Assembly: GCA_020345745.1 (NCBI GenBank)
Contig: CP070768.1
Coordinates: 3,116,792-3,152,913, forward strand
Source: Desulfobacterales bacterium
GTDB taxonomy: Bacteria > Desulfobacterota > Desulfobacteria > Desulfobacterales > UBA11574
Direction: 5' to 3'
Length of the DNA: 36,122 bases
Part shown: positions 1 to 8,012 of the stretch, piece by piece
Layout: each line of letters begins with the position of its first letter
Numbering within the stretch: position 1 is the first letter of the stretch
Position numbers and translations under genes: made by a program
The notes under the pieces: generated by a model
What the model saw: only the letters and a program-made list of their open reading frames with translations
What the model was told of the DNA's origin: nothing
The model's database searches: none

Positions 1-1133
1 ATCGAGTCAACGATTGCTTCTAGCTTTTGCCCAGGAAGGCCGATGAGCAGATAAGCTCCCATCATATCCCGGTTAAACCCTGCATCTGTCAAATAGGAGA
101 CAGCACGCCTAAACTCATGATCGGTCAATTTTTTGTCCAAACCCAACCTTTGTTCGAATACAGCGGTTTCTAAGCCGAGACGCAGCGTTTTAAAACCAGC
201 TTGAAACATTAAATGGGCGATCGATTTGGAAATTTCACGTATATGAATCGCATTTGGCGTGTGAAAATGAACGTTTAATCCTGCTTTAATAATCCCTTCA
301 AGCATTGGCATAGCATGATGCTCAGAATCAACAAGGAGTGCGTCGTCATAGAATGCAAAATCGCGTACCTTAAAATGATTATGCCAGTATTTAATTTCTT
401 CCACAACTGACATGGGCTGACGTACCATTCTTTTTTTATTTAAAAGATGAGAGGCACAGTATTTACACCTATAAGGACACCCTCTAGAAGTCGTCAACGG
501 GACATAGGCAATTTTTCTTTGAAGTTCGAATGCAGGATAAGGGTAGGTCTCAAGATCATCCGCATCAAACGCCGGGCGCACCGAAAAGCCGGTATACTTT
601 TCAGCCAGATCGAGGATGCATTGTTCCCCTGGTCCGGTGATAATCTGGTCGGCATTTAAATGATTTATTGCATGATCTTTGCAAAGACTGGCATACGTGC
701 CTCCGACGACGATGGGAACATCGAAAAATATACTTTTTATCACATCGATCGTTTCCTGCACGCCTGAATACCAATAGGTCATCAGCGAGGTCACCAAAAC
801 AAGATTTGGTTTTGGTATACCTAGAAGATCTTTTATGAGCCACTGCTTCTTGATCCCGTACCTGCAAAAATTGCGTGGTATGTCTTCTAGCCCTGCGGGC
901 TTTGGAATTCGAGTTTTTAAATAGGATCCCCGACCATGTTTGGCATCAGCTTTGGGGTGAGGATCTTTTGGATGAAAACGGTCCAGGCAGTCTATATAGG
1001 TAACATGATACCCATGTTTTCTGAGTATAGAGGCCAGAGTGAGGAGGCCAAGGGGTTTGGCCCAGAAATCATAAGCAGCAAAGTCGTGTATCCATGGATT
1101 TATCAAAAGGATATGTGGTGCGTCTGGTTTCAC
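1..1133 (-). CDS. B12-binding domain radical SAM protein (3' end outside the window)
   Basis: The first 377 codons are present and the gene runs off the left edge. From a GTG at 1133, residues 5-175 look like a cobalamin-binding Rossmann region (HILLINPW, PLGLLTLASILRKHGY, IVVGGTYASL, ITGPGEQ). The radical SAM cluster motif follows: TSRGCPYRCKYC, with C219, C223 and C226 in CxxxCxxC spacing. The later FAFYDDALLVD, GLNVHFHTPNAIH and LRLGLETA segments are typical of the radical SAM barrel. The reaction cannot be told from sequence, since this family includes methyltransferases and ring-forming enzymes. The GTG lies 11 bases after the stop of the AhbB-like gene, so the two are probably cotranscribed. 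The start is uncertain because the only AAAAGGA-like site is about 15 bases upstream. The family call is firm. Confidence 0.85.
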   Translation of the reverse strand, partial: MKPDAPHILLINPWIHDFAAYDFWAKPLGLLTLASILRKHGYHVTYIDCLDRFHPKDPHPKADAKHGRGSYLKTRIPKPAGLEDIPRNFCRYGIKKQWLIKDLLGIPKPNLVLVTSLMTYWYSGVQETIDVIKSIFFDVPIVVGGTYASLCKDHAINHLNADQIITGPGEQCILDLAEKYTGFSVRPAFDADDLETYPYPAFELQRKIAYVPLTTSRGCPYRCKYCASHLLNKKRMVRQPMSVVEEIKYWHNHFKVRDFAFYDDALLVDSEHHAMPMLEGIIKAGLNVHFHTPNAIHIREISKSIAHLMFQAGFKTLRLGLETAVFEQRLGLDKKLTDHEFRRAVSYLTDAGFNRDMMGAYLLIGLPGQKLEAIVDS

Positions 1134-1144
1134 CGGACTAGGTT

Positions 1145-1627
1145 TTAACCATCCTTTTCGGCAGGAAAATACTTCATGGAAGTTTTCTTCAACTCTTTAC
1201 GACTGAAGAGAAGCGTATATGTGTCGACGGAGGCGTTTTGGGCCAGCTTGCGCGCTATTTCCCAGCACGATTTCTCATTTTTAGCATGGATCATAGTATA
1301 GAGATTATAAGGCCAGTCATCTGTGGGATTTCGCCTGTAGCAATGCGTAACAGCTTTAAAAGATGCCATCTTTTTTCCCGCCTCATCAATGTGATCTTCA
1401 TCAACCTGCCAGGCCACCATCGCATTGGCCTGAAAACCTGATTTTTGATGCCTTATGGTTGCACCGAAACGCCTTATAATACCTCTTTTATAAAGATCTT
1501 TCAGTTTTTTTAGCAGTGTCTCTTCTGAAATGTTGAGTTGTTTGGATATTGCTAAATACGGACGCTCTGTGATGGCAATGTCGTCCTGAAGTTGTGCGAT
1601 GATTTTTTTTTCAAGTTCGCTGAGCAT
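1145..1627 (-). CDS. ahbB: Siroheme decarboxylase subunit, AhbB-like (Lrp/AsnC family)
   Basis: This 160-aa protein has an Lrp/AsnC winged helix at the N terminus (about residues 5-55) and an AsnC ligand-type domain (about 65-150). The segments RRFGATIRHQKSGF (52-65), HCYRRNPTDDWPYNLYTMIH (95-114) and FSRKELKKTSMKYF (141-154) are characteristic of AhbA/AhbB. Those proteins decarboxylate siroheme to 12,18-didecarboxysiroheme in the alternative heme pathway of sulfate reducers and archaea. The known enzyme is a heterodimer of two paralogues. Only one is visible here, and it resembles AhbB more than AhbA by eye. The gene lies 41 bases downstream of mtnA and just ahead of a B12 radical SAM gene. 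No strong ribosome binding site is seen at the ATG. A DNA-binding Lrp regulator is the alternative, but the WPYNLYTMIH segment argues for the decarboxylase group. Confidence 0.8.
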   Translation of the reverse strand: MLSELEKKIIAQLQDDIAITERPYLAISKQLNISEETLLKKLKDLYKRGIIRRFGATIRHQKSGFQANAMVAWQVDEDHIDEAGKKMASFKAVTHCYRRNPTDDWPYNLYTMIHAKNEKSCWEIARKLAQNASVDTYTLLFSRKELKKTSMKYFPAEKDG

Positions 1628-1668
1628 AGGGCGATATAAGAATTTGGCTGGAAAAAAGTCAAGATGTT

Positions 1669-2778
1669 TTATTTATTCTTTTCAGGAAACAGTCGTTTTA
1701 TATCCTGTTCAGTGGCCTTGCAGACACCCCTTTCAGTGATAAGGCCGGTAACGAATCTGGCGGGTGTGACATCAAAAGCAAAATTAGCGGCAGGACTCTT
1801 TTCCGGAGGAATCAGGACACGTTTTATCACTCCCCTGGTGCTAATGCCTTCAACGTATCGTATTTCTTCTGGATCACGTTCTTCAATCGGTATCTCCATA
1901 ATACCATCGGCGATATTCCAGTCGAATGTGCTCGATGGCAGCGCCACGTAAAAAGGTATATTGTTATCCCATGCGGCGAGGGCTTTAAGATAGGTTCCGA
2001 TTTTATTGGCAACATCTCCGGTCCGGGAGGTTCTGTCGGTACCAACGATGACCATATCCACCATACCGTGCTGCATAAGGTGCCCGCCGGCATTATCGGT
2101 TATCACCGTATGTCTTACACCATATTTTCCCAGTTCCCATGCCGTCAGTCTGGCACCTTGGTTAAGCGGTCTGGTCTCGTCGACCCAAACATGGACGTCA
2201 ATTCCCTTTTCACAGGCAGCATATATTGGTGCTGTCGCCGTTCCATATTCGATGCATGCAAGCCATCCAGCGTTACAGTGCGTTAACAAATTGATCGATT
2301 TGTCTTTTTTATCACGAATGATTTCCTCAATGATAGGTAGACCGTGTTCGCCTATTTTTCTGCAGTTTTTAGCTTCGGCTTCGGCAATCGTTTCTGCATG
2401 ATGTCGGGCGACATCTATTGCTTCAATGGCGTTATCCGTTTTCAACACCTCGGACAAAACCTTATCAACAGCCCAGGTTAGATTGACCGCTGTGGGCCTT
2501 GCGGATTTTATTCTATTACATTCCTTAATCAGATAATCATCCCTAAAGGTATTTTTAAGAGAATTCACGGCTGCTAGAAATACGCCGTATGCAGCGGCCA
2601 CGCCGATTAAGGGTGCTCCTCTTACAACCATCTCTTTGATGGCCCTGATAACATCGTCGACGGTTTTAAGGTCTGCAACGACAAACTCGTGGGGGAGGCG
2701 GCGCTGGTCGATAACTTTTACTACATTTACCACTTCATCCAACCAGATCGGGCGAACGTTTTTTCCGTTTAACTTCAT
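1669..2778 (-). CDS. mtnA: S-methyl-5-thioribose-1-phosphate isomerase
   Basis: MtnA converts methylthioribose-1-phosphate to methylthioribulose-1-phosphate in methionine salvage. In organisms using the DHAP shunt it also acts on 5-deoxyribose-1-phosphate. The protein has 369 aa, normal for the family (about 340-370), and belongs to the eIF2B-alpha-like isomerases. Visible signatures are VVRGAPLIG (51-59), THCNAGWLA with the catalytic Cys168 (166-174), and IVGTDR with the catalytic Asp248 (244-249). The ATG has a good site, AAGGA, about 7 bases upstream. No mtnB, mtnC, mtnD or mtnK gene lies in the window, so the later steps must be encoded elsewhere or differ. It shares the window with two MtaD-type deaminases and a nucleoside phosphorylase that could supply its substrate. 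Confidence 0.95.
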   Translation of the reverse strand: MKLNGKNVRPIWLDEVVNVVKVIDQRRLPHEFVVADLKTVDDVIRAIKEMVVRGAPLIGVAAAYGVFLAAVNSLKNTFRDDYLIKECNRIKSARPTAVNLTWAVDKVLSEVLKTDNAIEAIDVARHHAETIAEAEAKNCRKIGEHGLPIIEEIIRDKKDKSINLLTHCNAGWLACIEYGTATAPIYAACEKGIDVHVWVDETRPLNQGARLTAWELGKYGVRHTVITDNAGGHLMQHGMVDMVIVGTDRTSRTGDVANKIGTYLKALAAWDNNIPFYVALPSSTFDWNIADGIMEIPIEERDPEEIRYVEGISTRGVIKRVLIPPEKSPAANFAFDVTPARFVTGLITERGVCKATEQDIKRLFPEKNK

Positions 2779-3085
2779 AGCCTATTCCTTATAGATACCT
2801 TTAAAAATCAACTAAACAGCAGGCTTCGGATAGTTTTTCAAAACCAATATGTTGGCATACTATATGGTTATTTTGAAAATTGCTATAAATATTTGCATAA
2901 GGTTGAAGCTTGACCGTAAAGATACCATATGATTGAATGGCACAAAGAAACTGGCAAAGTTTTATGCGGTATTTATCATCGTGCTTTTAAGGCATAGGGG
3001 ATGAGATTAATGGAAAGGTTTCTTTTGATGGTGTAATGAATAAAAGTTTGGCGTTCTTTTTGAGACAAACTCCCTGCCCCCAAGC
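2779..3085. other. Intergenic region between the PilZ gene and mtnA
   Basis: About 307 AT-rich bases separate the PilZ gene stop from the mtnA start, both on the minus strand. Apart from the mtnA ribosome binding site next to its ATG, I see no coding sequence, clear hairpin terminator or recognisable riboswitch. It probably carries the mtnA promoter, but I cannot pick a convincing one. Confidence 0.6.
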
Positions 3086-3526
3086 CTATATATAAGGTGT
3101 GGGCGCATCGAATTGAATAGCCACACCTTTTGAATCGATGCGAACAATATTACCCCAGAATTTAACAGGATCTTCAGTACTCGGAAGGTTAAACGCCATG
3201 GAAAGTCTTTGGCCAATTAAAAGCGGAATTTGCGGTTCTGTCCCGATTAATAGTCCGCTACGACTAATATTATGGATGAAGTCAGCGGATATATGTTTAT
3301 GACTTCTGCAAGTGCTGTAAATAAAGACTCGTTCTCGTGGATACGCCCTTTTTTCAGTGTATTTGGTTGGATGCGTTTTCTCCAGCTTATTTAAAAGCTC
3401 TCTTTTCTCAACTTGGGGCATATTGATCACCAATTTAATTAACCGAACGATGGCTTTGTCTATTTTTAATTCGTTGTTAATATCTACAAGCGAAAGGCTT
3501 GGCTTTTTAATATTTTTATTTTTCAT
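3086..3526 (-). CDS. PilZ domain protein (probable c-di-GMP receptor)
   Basis: The 146-aa protein has a charged N-terminal helix-rich part (1-55) and a PilZ domain (about 58-144). The c-di-GMP signature is complete: RxxxR at R60-R64 (RAYPR) and an NxSxxG form of the second motif at N86-G91 (NISRSG). PilZ proteins bind cyclic di-GMP and pass the signal to motility, polysaccharide or transcription machinery. The partner cannot be inferred here because the neighbours (mtnA downstream, a divergent nucleotidase upstream) are metabolic. There is no signal peptide or membrane segment, so it should be cytoplasmic. The ATG follows an AT-rich stretch without a strong Shine-Dalgarno sequence. Confidence 0.85.
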   Translation of the reverse strand: MKNKNIKKPSLSLVDINNELKIDKAIVRLIKLVINMPQVEKRELLNKLEKTHPTKYTEKRAYPRERVFIYSTCRSHKHISADFIHNISRSGLLIGTEPQIPLLIGQRLSMAFNLPSTEDPVKFWGNIVRIDSKGVAIQFDAPTPYI

Positions 3527-4063
3527 CTATTTTTTCCAAATCAAATTTTTTCAACTTGCTGAAACTAAACGTATATTCTGTTCCAACATTTCGAAACAAG
3601 CCCATTATCCTGCTAGCTTTATACTATTTCCATAAGCCTGGAAATGGCCTTGTGTCAAGCAAAATTATATATAATTTTAGTTAATTAGAATATATTGTAT
3701 TCTATTAGAATAAATTGCTACATATTGTGTGTCTGTCATTAAAGAAACTTAGTAAAATCAATCTGTTTTGTGTGAAAATCTGTTTAGGTACCTCTCCTAA
3801 AATAATCATGCATAACTTTATTTTAATGAAATAATGTGACCATTTATCATGCGAGTTGATACAAACTTATTAGGTTTTATTTTTTTACAAAATAGCTGCA
3901 AACCAGATGCTTTCCGGCAAATTGAAAAACGAAATCCATCGCCATGAAAAAGCATTTTCGGTTTTCAGCCCGACGCCAAACAAAGGGCCTTTCTTAAAAT
4001 GAAAACCCAAATTAGAGAAGACTTTCGGAGCCAATGCTATGCTAAGAGAATTTGGAGGAAGCC
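3527..4063. other. Long AT-rich divergent intergenic region
   Basis: About 540 bases separate the divergent PilZ and nucleotidase genes. The part from roughly 3650 to 3900 is strongly AT-rich and holds a phased 9-base repeat (listed separately). The part from 3900 to 4060 is less AT-rich and leads to the nucleotidase ribosome binding site. I find no credible protein gene or RNA gene. A 40-codon minus-strand frame beginning near 3945 has no ribosome binding site and no recognisable sequence. Confidence 0.6.
3684..3712. repeat. Phased direct repeat with internal inverted repeat (possible operator)
   Basis: The 9-mer ATTAGAATA occurs at 3684-3692 and again at 3704-3712, exactly 20 bases (about two helical turns) apart. 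Between them, TATTCT at 3698-3703 pairs with AGAATA at 3687-3692, giving AGAATA-N5-TATTCT followed by a second AGAATA. The arrangement suits a dimeric DNA-binding protein, but the region is AT-rich and chance remains possible. Confidence 0.3.
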
Positions 4064-5536
4064 ATGCCCGATATCACTTCATTAATTGTAAATCCGCCAC
4101 ATGAACGAAACATTTTTACCAATCGGACGTTAAACATGCAGTCTATCCAACTGTTAGGATATGACATGGACTACACCTTGATCTACTATGACGTCAAGCG
4201 GTTGGAAAAAATGGCATACGAACATGTAAAGGGGAAATTATTAGAACTCGGCTGGCCCATAGAACATCTTAACTATGACCCGGAGATGATGATTCGTGGT
4301 CTTGTCATCGACAGGAAACTGGGAAATATTGTGAAACCGAATCGCTTTGGATATATCAAGCGAGCCTACCACGGAACGTTGCCCATGGACTATAAAGGGA
4401 TGAGGCAAGCGTACTCGCGGACGCTTGTGGATATTCGGCAAAGCCGGTGGGTTTTACTGAATACGCTTTTCGATCTATCGGTCGGCTGCCTGTACGCCCA
4501 ACTGGTAGACCACCTGGACCGCCTCAAACTCCCAGAGGTATTGGGTTATGCGGATCTACAGGAAAAGATAAGCCGACGTTTGGATCTTGCCTATGCAAAA
4601 GGGTTGCTCAAGGACGAGATTCTCAAAGACCCGGATACATACATTGTGAAAGATGCTGAAACACCCTTGGCCCTTCTTGACCAGAAGTATGCCGGCAAAG
4701 CCCTTGTGCTGATAACTGATTCTGATTGGGGATATGTAAGAGAAATCATGTCGTACACCTTTGATCGGCATCTGCCCGATGCAATGAATTGGCGAGAACT
4801 GTTTGATATGATCATTGTTTCAGCAGGAAAGCCCAACTTTTTTTTGCAAAAGCAACCCGCTTTTGAGGTGGTTGATGAAGAAGGATTGTTGAAACCCGTA
4901 TTTGAGTCCCTGCAAAGGGGTCGAATCTATGTGGGGGGCCATGCAGGAATGGTGGAAGACGCATTTGGGATGGATGGCAGCGAGATAATGTATGTCGGTG
5001 ACCATATTGAATCAGATGTGCATGCGTCAAAAAGTATACTCAGATGGCGTACCGCACTGGTGCTACCGGAATTGGAGGAAGAATTGGCATGTTTAGACCA
5101 ATTTCGGTCCGAACAATCTGACTTGTTTAAAATAATGAAAGAAAAAGTTACCCTTGAGAATCAGATGATTCGGATTAAGATCTACGCCCAACGGGCAACG
5201 TTCGGCTATGGACCCCAATCCGACATGCCGATTTCAGCGCTTTATGAAAAAATGGACGAACTTGCAGAAAAAATGTCTGCTTTGGATAAGCGTATTAAGC
5301 CTTTGGCGATTAAAGCATGGAAAATCTTTAACCCCCATTGGGGGCTTATTTCTCGGTCGGGCTGGGACAAGAGCTATCTATCGCGGCTTTTGGAAGGGCA
5401 TGCGGATATCTACATGTCCCGGGTATCCAATTTTCTTTACCGAACACCTTTTGCTTTTTTGCGTTCCAGCAGAAGCAGTCTGCCTCATGATGACGAACTA
5501 ATCGAAGGACCAAGGCGATGGGAAACTGAAGATTGA
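4064..5536 (+). CDS. HAD-IG family 5'-nucleotidase (NT5C2-like)
   Basis: This 490-aa protein belongs to the HAD superfamily IG 5'-nucleotidases, which resemble eukaryotic cytosolic purine 5'-nucleotidase. HAD motif I is DMDYT (residues 34-38), with Asp34 as the expected nucleophile and Asp36 as the acid/base. Motif II is in LITDSDWGY, and motif IV is in YVGDHIESDVHAS. The C-terminal part (RATFGYGPQSDMPISALYEK and following) is also typical of the family. The expected activity is dephosphorylation of purine nucleoside monophosphates, but the physiological substrate in bacteria is unknown to me. The ATG at 4064 is preferred over a TTG at 4052 because GGAGGAA (4054-4060) lies inside the longer frame and is correctly spaced for the ATG. 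A hairpin terminator follows directly. Loose proximity to nucleoside-salvage genes fits a nucleotide role. Confidence 0.85.
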   Translation: MPDITSLIVNPPHERNIFTNRTLNMQSIQLLGYDMDYTLIYYDVKRLEKMAYEHVKGKLLELGWPIEHLNYDPEMMIRGLVIDRKLGNIVKPNRFGYIKRAYHGTLPMDYKGMRQAYSRTLVDIRQSRWVLLNTLFDLSVGCLYAQLVDHLDRLKLPEVLGYADLQEKISRRLDLAYAKGLLKDEILKDPDTYIVKDAETPLALLDQKYAGKALVLITDSDWGYVREIMSYTFDRHLPDAMNWRELFDMIIVSAGKPNFFLQKQPAFEVVDEEGLLKPVFESLQRGRIYVGGHAGMVEDAFGMDGSEIMYVGDHIESDVHASKSILRWRTALVLPELEEELACLDQFRSEQSDLFKIMKEKVTLENQMIRIKIYAQRATFGYGPQSDMPISALYEKMDELAEKMSALDKRIKPLAIKAWKIFNPHWGLISRSGWDKSYLSRLLEGHADIYMSRVSNFLYRTPFAFLRSSRSSLPHDDELIEGPRRWETED

Positions 5537-5547
5537 TGGTCTACTAC

Positions 5548-5580
5548 GGGTCCCTTTTTGGTTAAAAAGAACCCTTTTTT
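5548..5580 (+). terminator. Rho-independent terminator of the nucleotidase gene
   Basis: A GGGT-C-TTTTT arm (5548-5559) pairs imperfectly with AAAAAGAACCC (5564-5574) around a short loop, followed by six T residues (5575-5580). It lies 12 bases after the nucleotidase stop and overlaps the 3' end of the convergent lipoprotein gene, so it may work in both directions. Confidence 0.7.
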
Positions 5581-6233
5581 ATGCCTAACTTCAACTCTTT
5601 TGTTGGCTTATCATCGAGATCGGATTTTGTCCAACTGATTATAAAAAGGATCGTATATCGATCGTGCATAGCTTTTCCAAGACTTACGGGTAGTTCATCT
5701 ATTAAAGTTGAAGACTCCGAGTCAAAAATATACATTTTTAGATCGGCTCGCCCGCGGTTGAGTAATTGCCGGTAAAATGCGATGGCTGGAATAGGAATGC
5801 CGAGAAAGTTGAATTCAGGGGTGCCGAGCAGAACCTCTGTTTGATCTACCGCAAGCACATTTAAGAAAACCTTCAGTCGGTGGTCTAACGCTTCTTGATC
5901 CTGTACGACTAGAACATCCTGTTTGGCCAACCAAACGCGAAAAAACTCTTTGGCAAAAGGCAAATCATCCTTGTTCAGTCCGAATAGTTCCATAGACACG
6001 TTTTTTCCTCTAAGCTTTTCAATGGGGAGCTGGGATATAGCGCGCTCAAATGCCTTAACCTCCAGTTGTTGTTCCAAGGTAGAACGTGGTGTCTGGGTCA
6101 TTCGAATCGATGTGCACCCCATCATCAGAATGAAGGGAAGTTGGGATACCACAAGCAACACCCAAACCGATCGTCGCAAATGATATAATAATGTTTTCAG
6201 GTGGTGTTGGTTTTTAAATAAGAATGTCAGCAT
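5562..6233 (-). CDS. Putative outer-membrane lipoprotein of unknown function
   Basis: The ATG at 6233 gives 223 aa and is preceded by AAAGAGGT at suitable spacing. A longer TTG-started frame to 6278 lacks this. The N terminus has a basic region followed by a hydrophobic stretch (about 22-38) and a lipobox-like end LMMGC, with Cys40 as the probable lipidated residue. The unusually long n-region before it is odd. The remainder is soluble and mixed alpha/beta, with VEVKAFERAISQL-like helices and a repeated pattern of short strands. I do not recognise a family. It is convergent with the nucleotidase gene and shares its terminator. Confidence is good that it is a real exported lipoprotein, low on anything more. 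Confidence 0.65.
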   Translation of the reverse strand: MLTFLFKNQHHLKTLLYHLRRSVWVLLVVSQLPFILMMGCTSIRMTQTPRSTLEQQLEVKAFERAISQLPIEKLRGKNVSMELFGLNKDDLPFAKEFFRVWLAKQDVLVVQDQEALDHRLKVFLNVLAVDQTEVLLGTPEFNFLGIPIPAIAFYRQLLNRGRADLKMYIFDSESSTLIDELPVSLGKAMHDRYTILFIISWTKSDLDDKPTKELKLGIKKGSF

Positions 6234-6369
6234 GTCAGACCTCTTTACCCCGATTATTTCATGGAAATTTTTCAGCAAGCTATTTTGTATAATAAAGTTG
6301 TTGGGTTAAGTCAACGAATAGCAACAATTTCTTTGGTATACTTTGTACCTTGAGTATTTTCTGCTTAGG

Positions 6370-6579
6370 TTAAAATGCTTTCACCTGAATTTGGCATAAA
6401 ATTTCCAGGCCGATAATCATTAATGCACGGCCAAAACCCGCACTTCCTACGACGTAATCCAACCTGGGGAAAAGGATAATTCCCAGAATCGTCAAAACAC
6501 TCGGGGTAAATACCCCGGAGAACGTTCCCAGTCGGCCCGTGTGAACTAGTGTGGAACGTCTATCGGTCTCATCCTTCAA
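6370..6579 (-). pseudogene. N-terminal remnant of an SLC12-like cation-chloride/amino-acid permease
   Basis: The frame encodes RLGTFSGVFTPSVLTILGI, then LFPRLDYVVGSAGFGRALMI, then stops. This matches the first transmembrane region of SLC12/APC-type permeases, which read roughly G-T-F-x-G-V-F-x-P-x-x-L-x-I-L-G-V-I-x-x-L-R-L-G-x-V-V-G. After about 55 recognisable residues the sequence becomes unrelated (CQIQVKAF) and ends, whereas the full protein should have several hundred more residues and about ten more membrane segments. No continuation is seen downstream (6234-6369). The 6580-6772 stretch upstream also holds nothing I can recognise. It is best read as a deletion-truncated pseudogene. Confidence 0.6.
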
Positions 6580-6772
6580 TGATTTTTTCTTTACCAGTAG
6601 CGGTTTATCCTATCGAATTCTCAAATTTGGATCGCGATGCCAAGTTTAAATGGCAAAGAAGAACACACCTGAAGCCCGCATCCTTGATGACGCAGCAAAA
6701 AGGCACCTCGAACACGTGAAATATCAGGATTAGATGGTATTCGTACTGCCTTAACCGGATATACGACCCCCT

Positions 6773-7765
6773 TCAACTTAAAACCGTATCCATTCGTTTT
6801 AAGTCTTCTTTTTTACCGATGACCACAATGACGTCACCGCCGCCCAGTTTTTCAGTCGGCAGGGGGTTAAAAATCATTTCACCGGTCGGCTTTTTTATGG
6901 CCACAATAATCACGCCAAAATCCTGGCGGATTTGACTTTCAATAATGGTTTTACCCAAAAGACTCGATTTTGTACTCACCACTGCTTCTTCCATCCTCAA
7001 ACCGAGTTGGGTATCCATGGTTGCGGTATCGATAAAATCCATAACGGTAGGTCTTTTTAGAACCTGGAACATTCTTCGTCCCCCCATCAAATAGGGACAA
7101 ACAACCTGGGATGCACCGGCCCGCAGGAGTTTTTCCTGATTCTCCTCATCAGATGACCGCGCCAGGATGAAGATGTCCGGACGTAGTCCTTTGGCCGTTA
7201 AGGTAATAAAGACATTATTGGCATCCGAGTGAACCACTGTTACGATCCCCTTGGCCTTCATGATGCCCGCTTGGAGCAGGGCGTCTTCGGTCGTTGCATC
7301 CATGTTGAGATAAAAGAAGCGGTCTTGCTCCAATACTTCAACCAGGTCCGGATTTTGTTCGATAATTATAAAGGAGATATTGTCGTTGGCAAGTTCCTGG
7401 CTAATAATTTTACCGATACGCCCATAACCGCAGACAATGTAATGATCCTTTAATTTGGATATCTGCTTTTCCAATTTTCTTCTCCCCAAAAAGAGTGAAA
7501 GCTCCCCCTCCACAAAAATTTTAACCATTTGTCCCAGCGTGTAAGTGAGTACGCTGATTCCAGAGATGATGATGAGTGCGGTAAGAATTCTTCCCCCATA
7601 AGAAAGGGGTTTGATTTCACCAAAGCCGACGGTGCTTATGGTGATGAGGGTCATGTAGAAAGCATCGAAAAGATCCATCTCTTCAAGGGTGACATAACCG
7701 ACGGTACCCAAAGAGACAACGGCGATTAAAAAAAATATTGCGATACCTAACCGAGAGTAATCCAT
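6773..7765 (-). CDS. MthK-type potassium channel with TrkA-N/TrkA-C (RCK) domain
   Basis: The 330-aa protein has the two-helix pore design: TM1 (about 7-26), a pore helix and selectivity filter TVGFGE (45-50), and TM2 (about 58-80). A cytoplasmic RCK module follows. Its Rossmann nucleotide-binding motif is YIVCGYGRIGK (109-119), and a TrkA-C domain occupies roughly the last 80 residues (MEEAVVSTKSSLLGKT to VIGKKEDL). Such channels are tetrameric K+ channels gated by Ca2+ or nucleotides. The length is close to that of MthK. The ligand cannot be predicted here. The gene stands alone with spacers on both sides, and the remnant permease lies downstream on the same strand. Confidence 0.92.
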   Translation of the reverse strand: MDYSRLGIAIFFLIAVVSLGTVGYVTLEEMDLFDAFYMTLITISTVGFGEIKPLSYGGRILTALIIISGISVLTYTLGQMVKIFVEGELSLFLGRRKLEKQISKLKDHYIVCGYGRIGKIISQELANDNISFIIIEQNPDLVEVLEQDRFFYLNMDATTEDALLQAGIMKAKGIVTVVHSDANNVFITLTAKGLRPDIFILARSSDEENQEKLLRAGASQVVCPYLMGGRRMFQVLKRPTVMDFIDTATMDTQLGLRMEEAVVSTKSSLLGKTIIESQIRQDFGVIIVAIKKPTGEMIFNPLPTEKLGGGDVIVVIGKKEDLKRMDTVLS

Positions 7766-8012
7766 AAATATTTATTGGGTATTAAAACCTGGTCCTCCTC
7801 ACATTACGAGAATTTCGAATAGCCAGCTTAGATCGTTCTGGTTCTGCTCGAAGTTTTTGCGATCTTATCCAAAATCTTGCTTTCAGACGCAGTCATCGAT
7901 TCTGCCTTTATGCTAACCAGAGTACCCTTTGGTTAAGAGCTACGGATGATGCAAAGAGCAATATATCGGAATTATAGCACAATTTTCAATAATAGGGTAG
8001 AAAACTTGAGTG

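Noticed and set aside
3007-3216. Minus-strand 69-codon frame overlapping the PilZ gene
   Set aside because: It is a shadow of the PilZ frame, running past its stop with no ribosome binding site.
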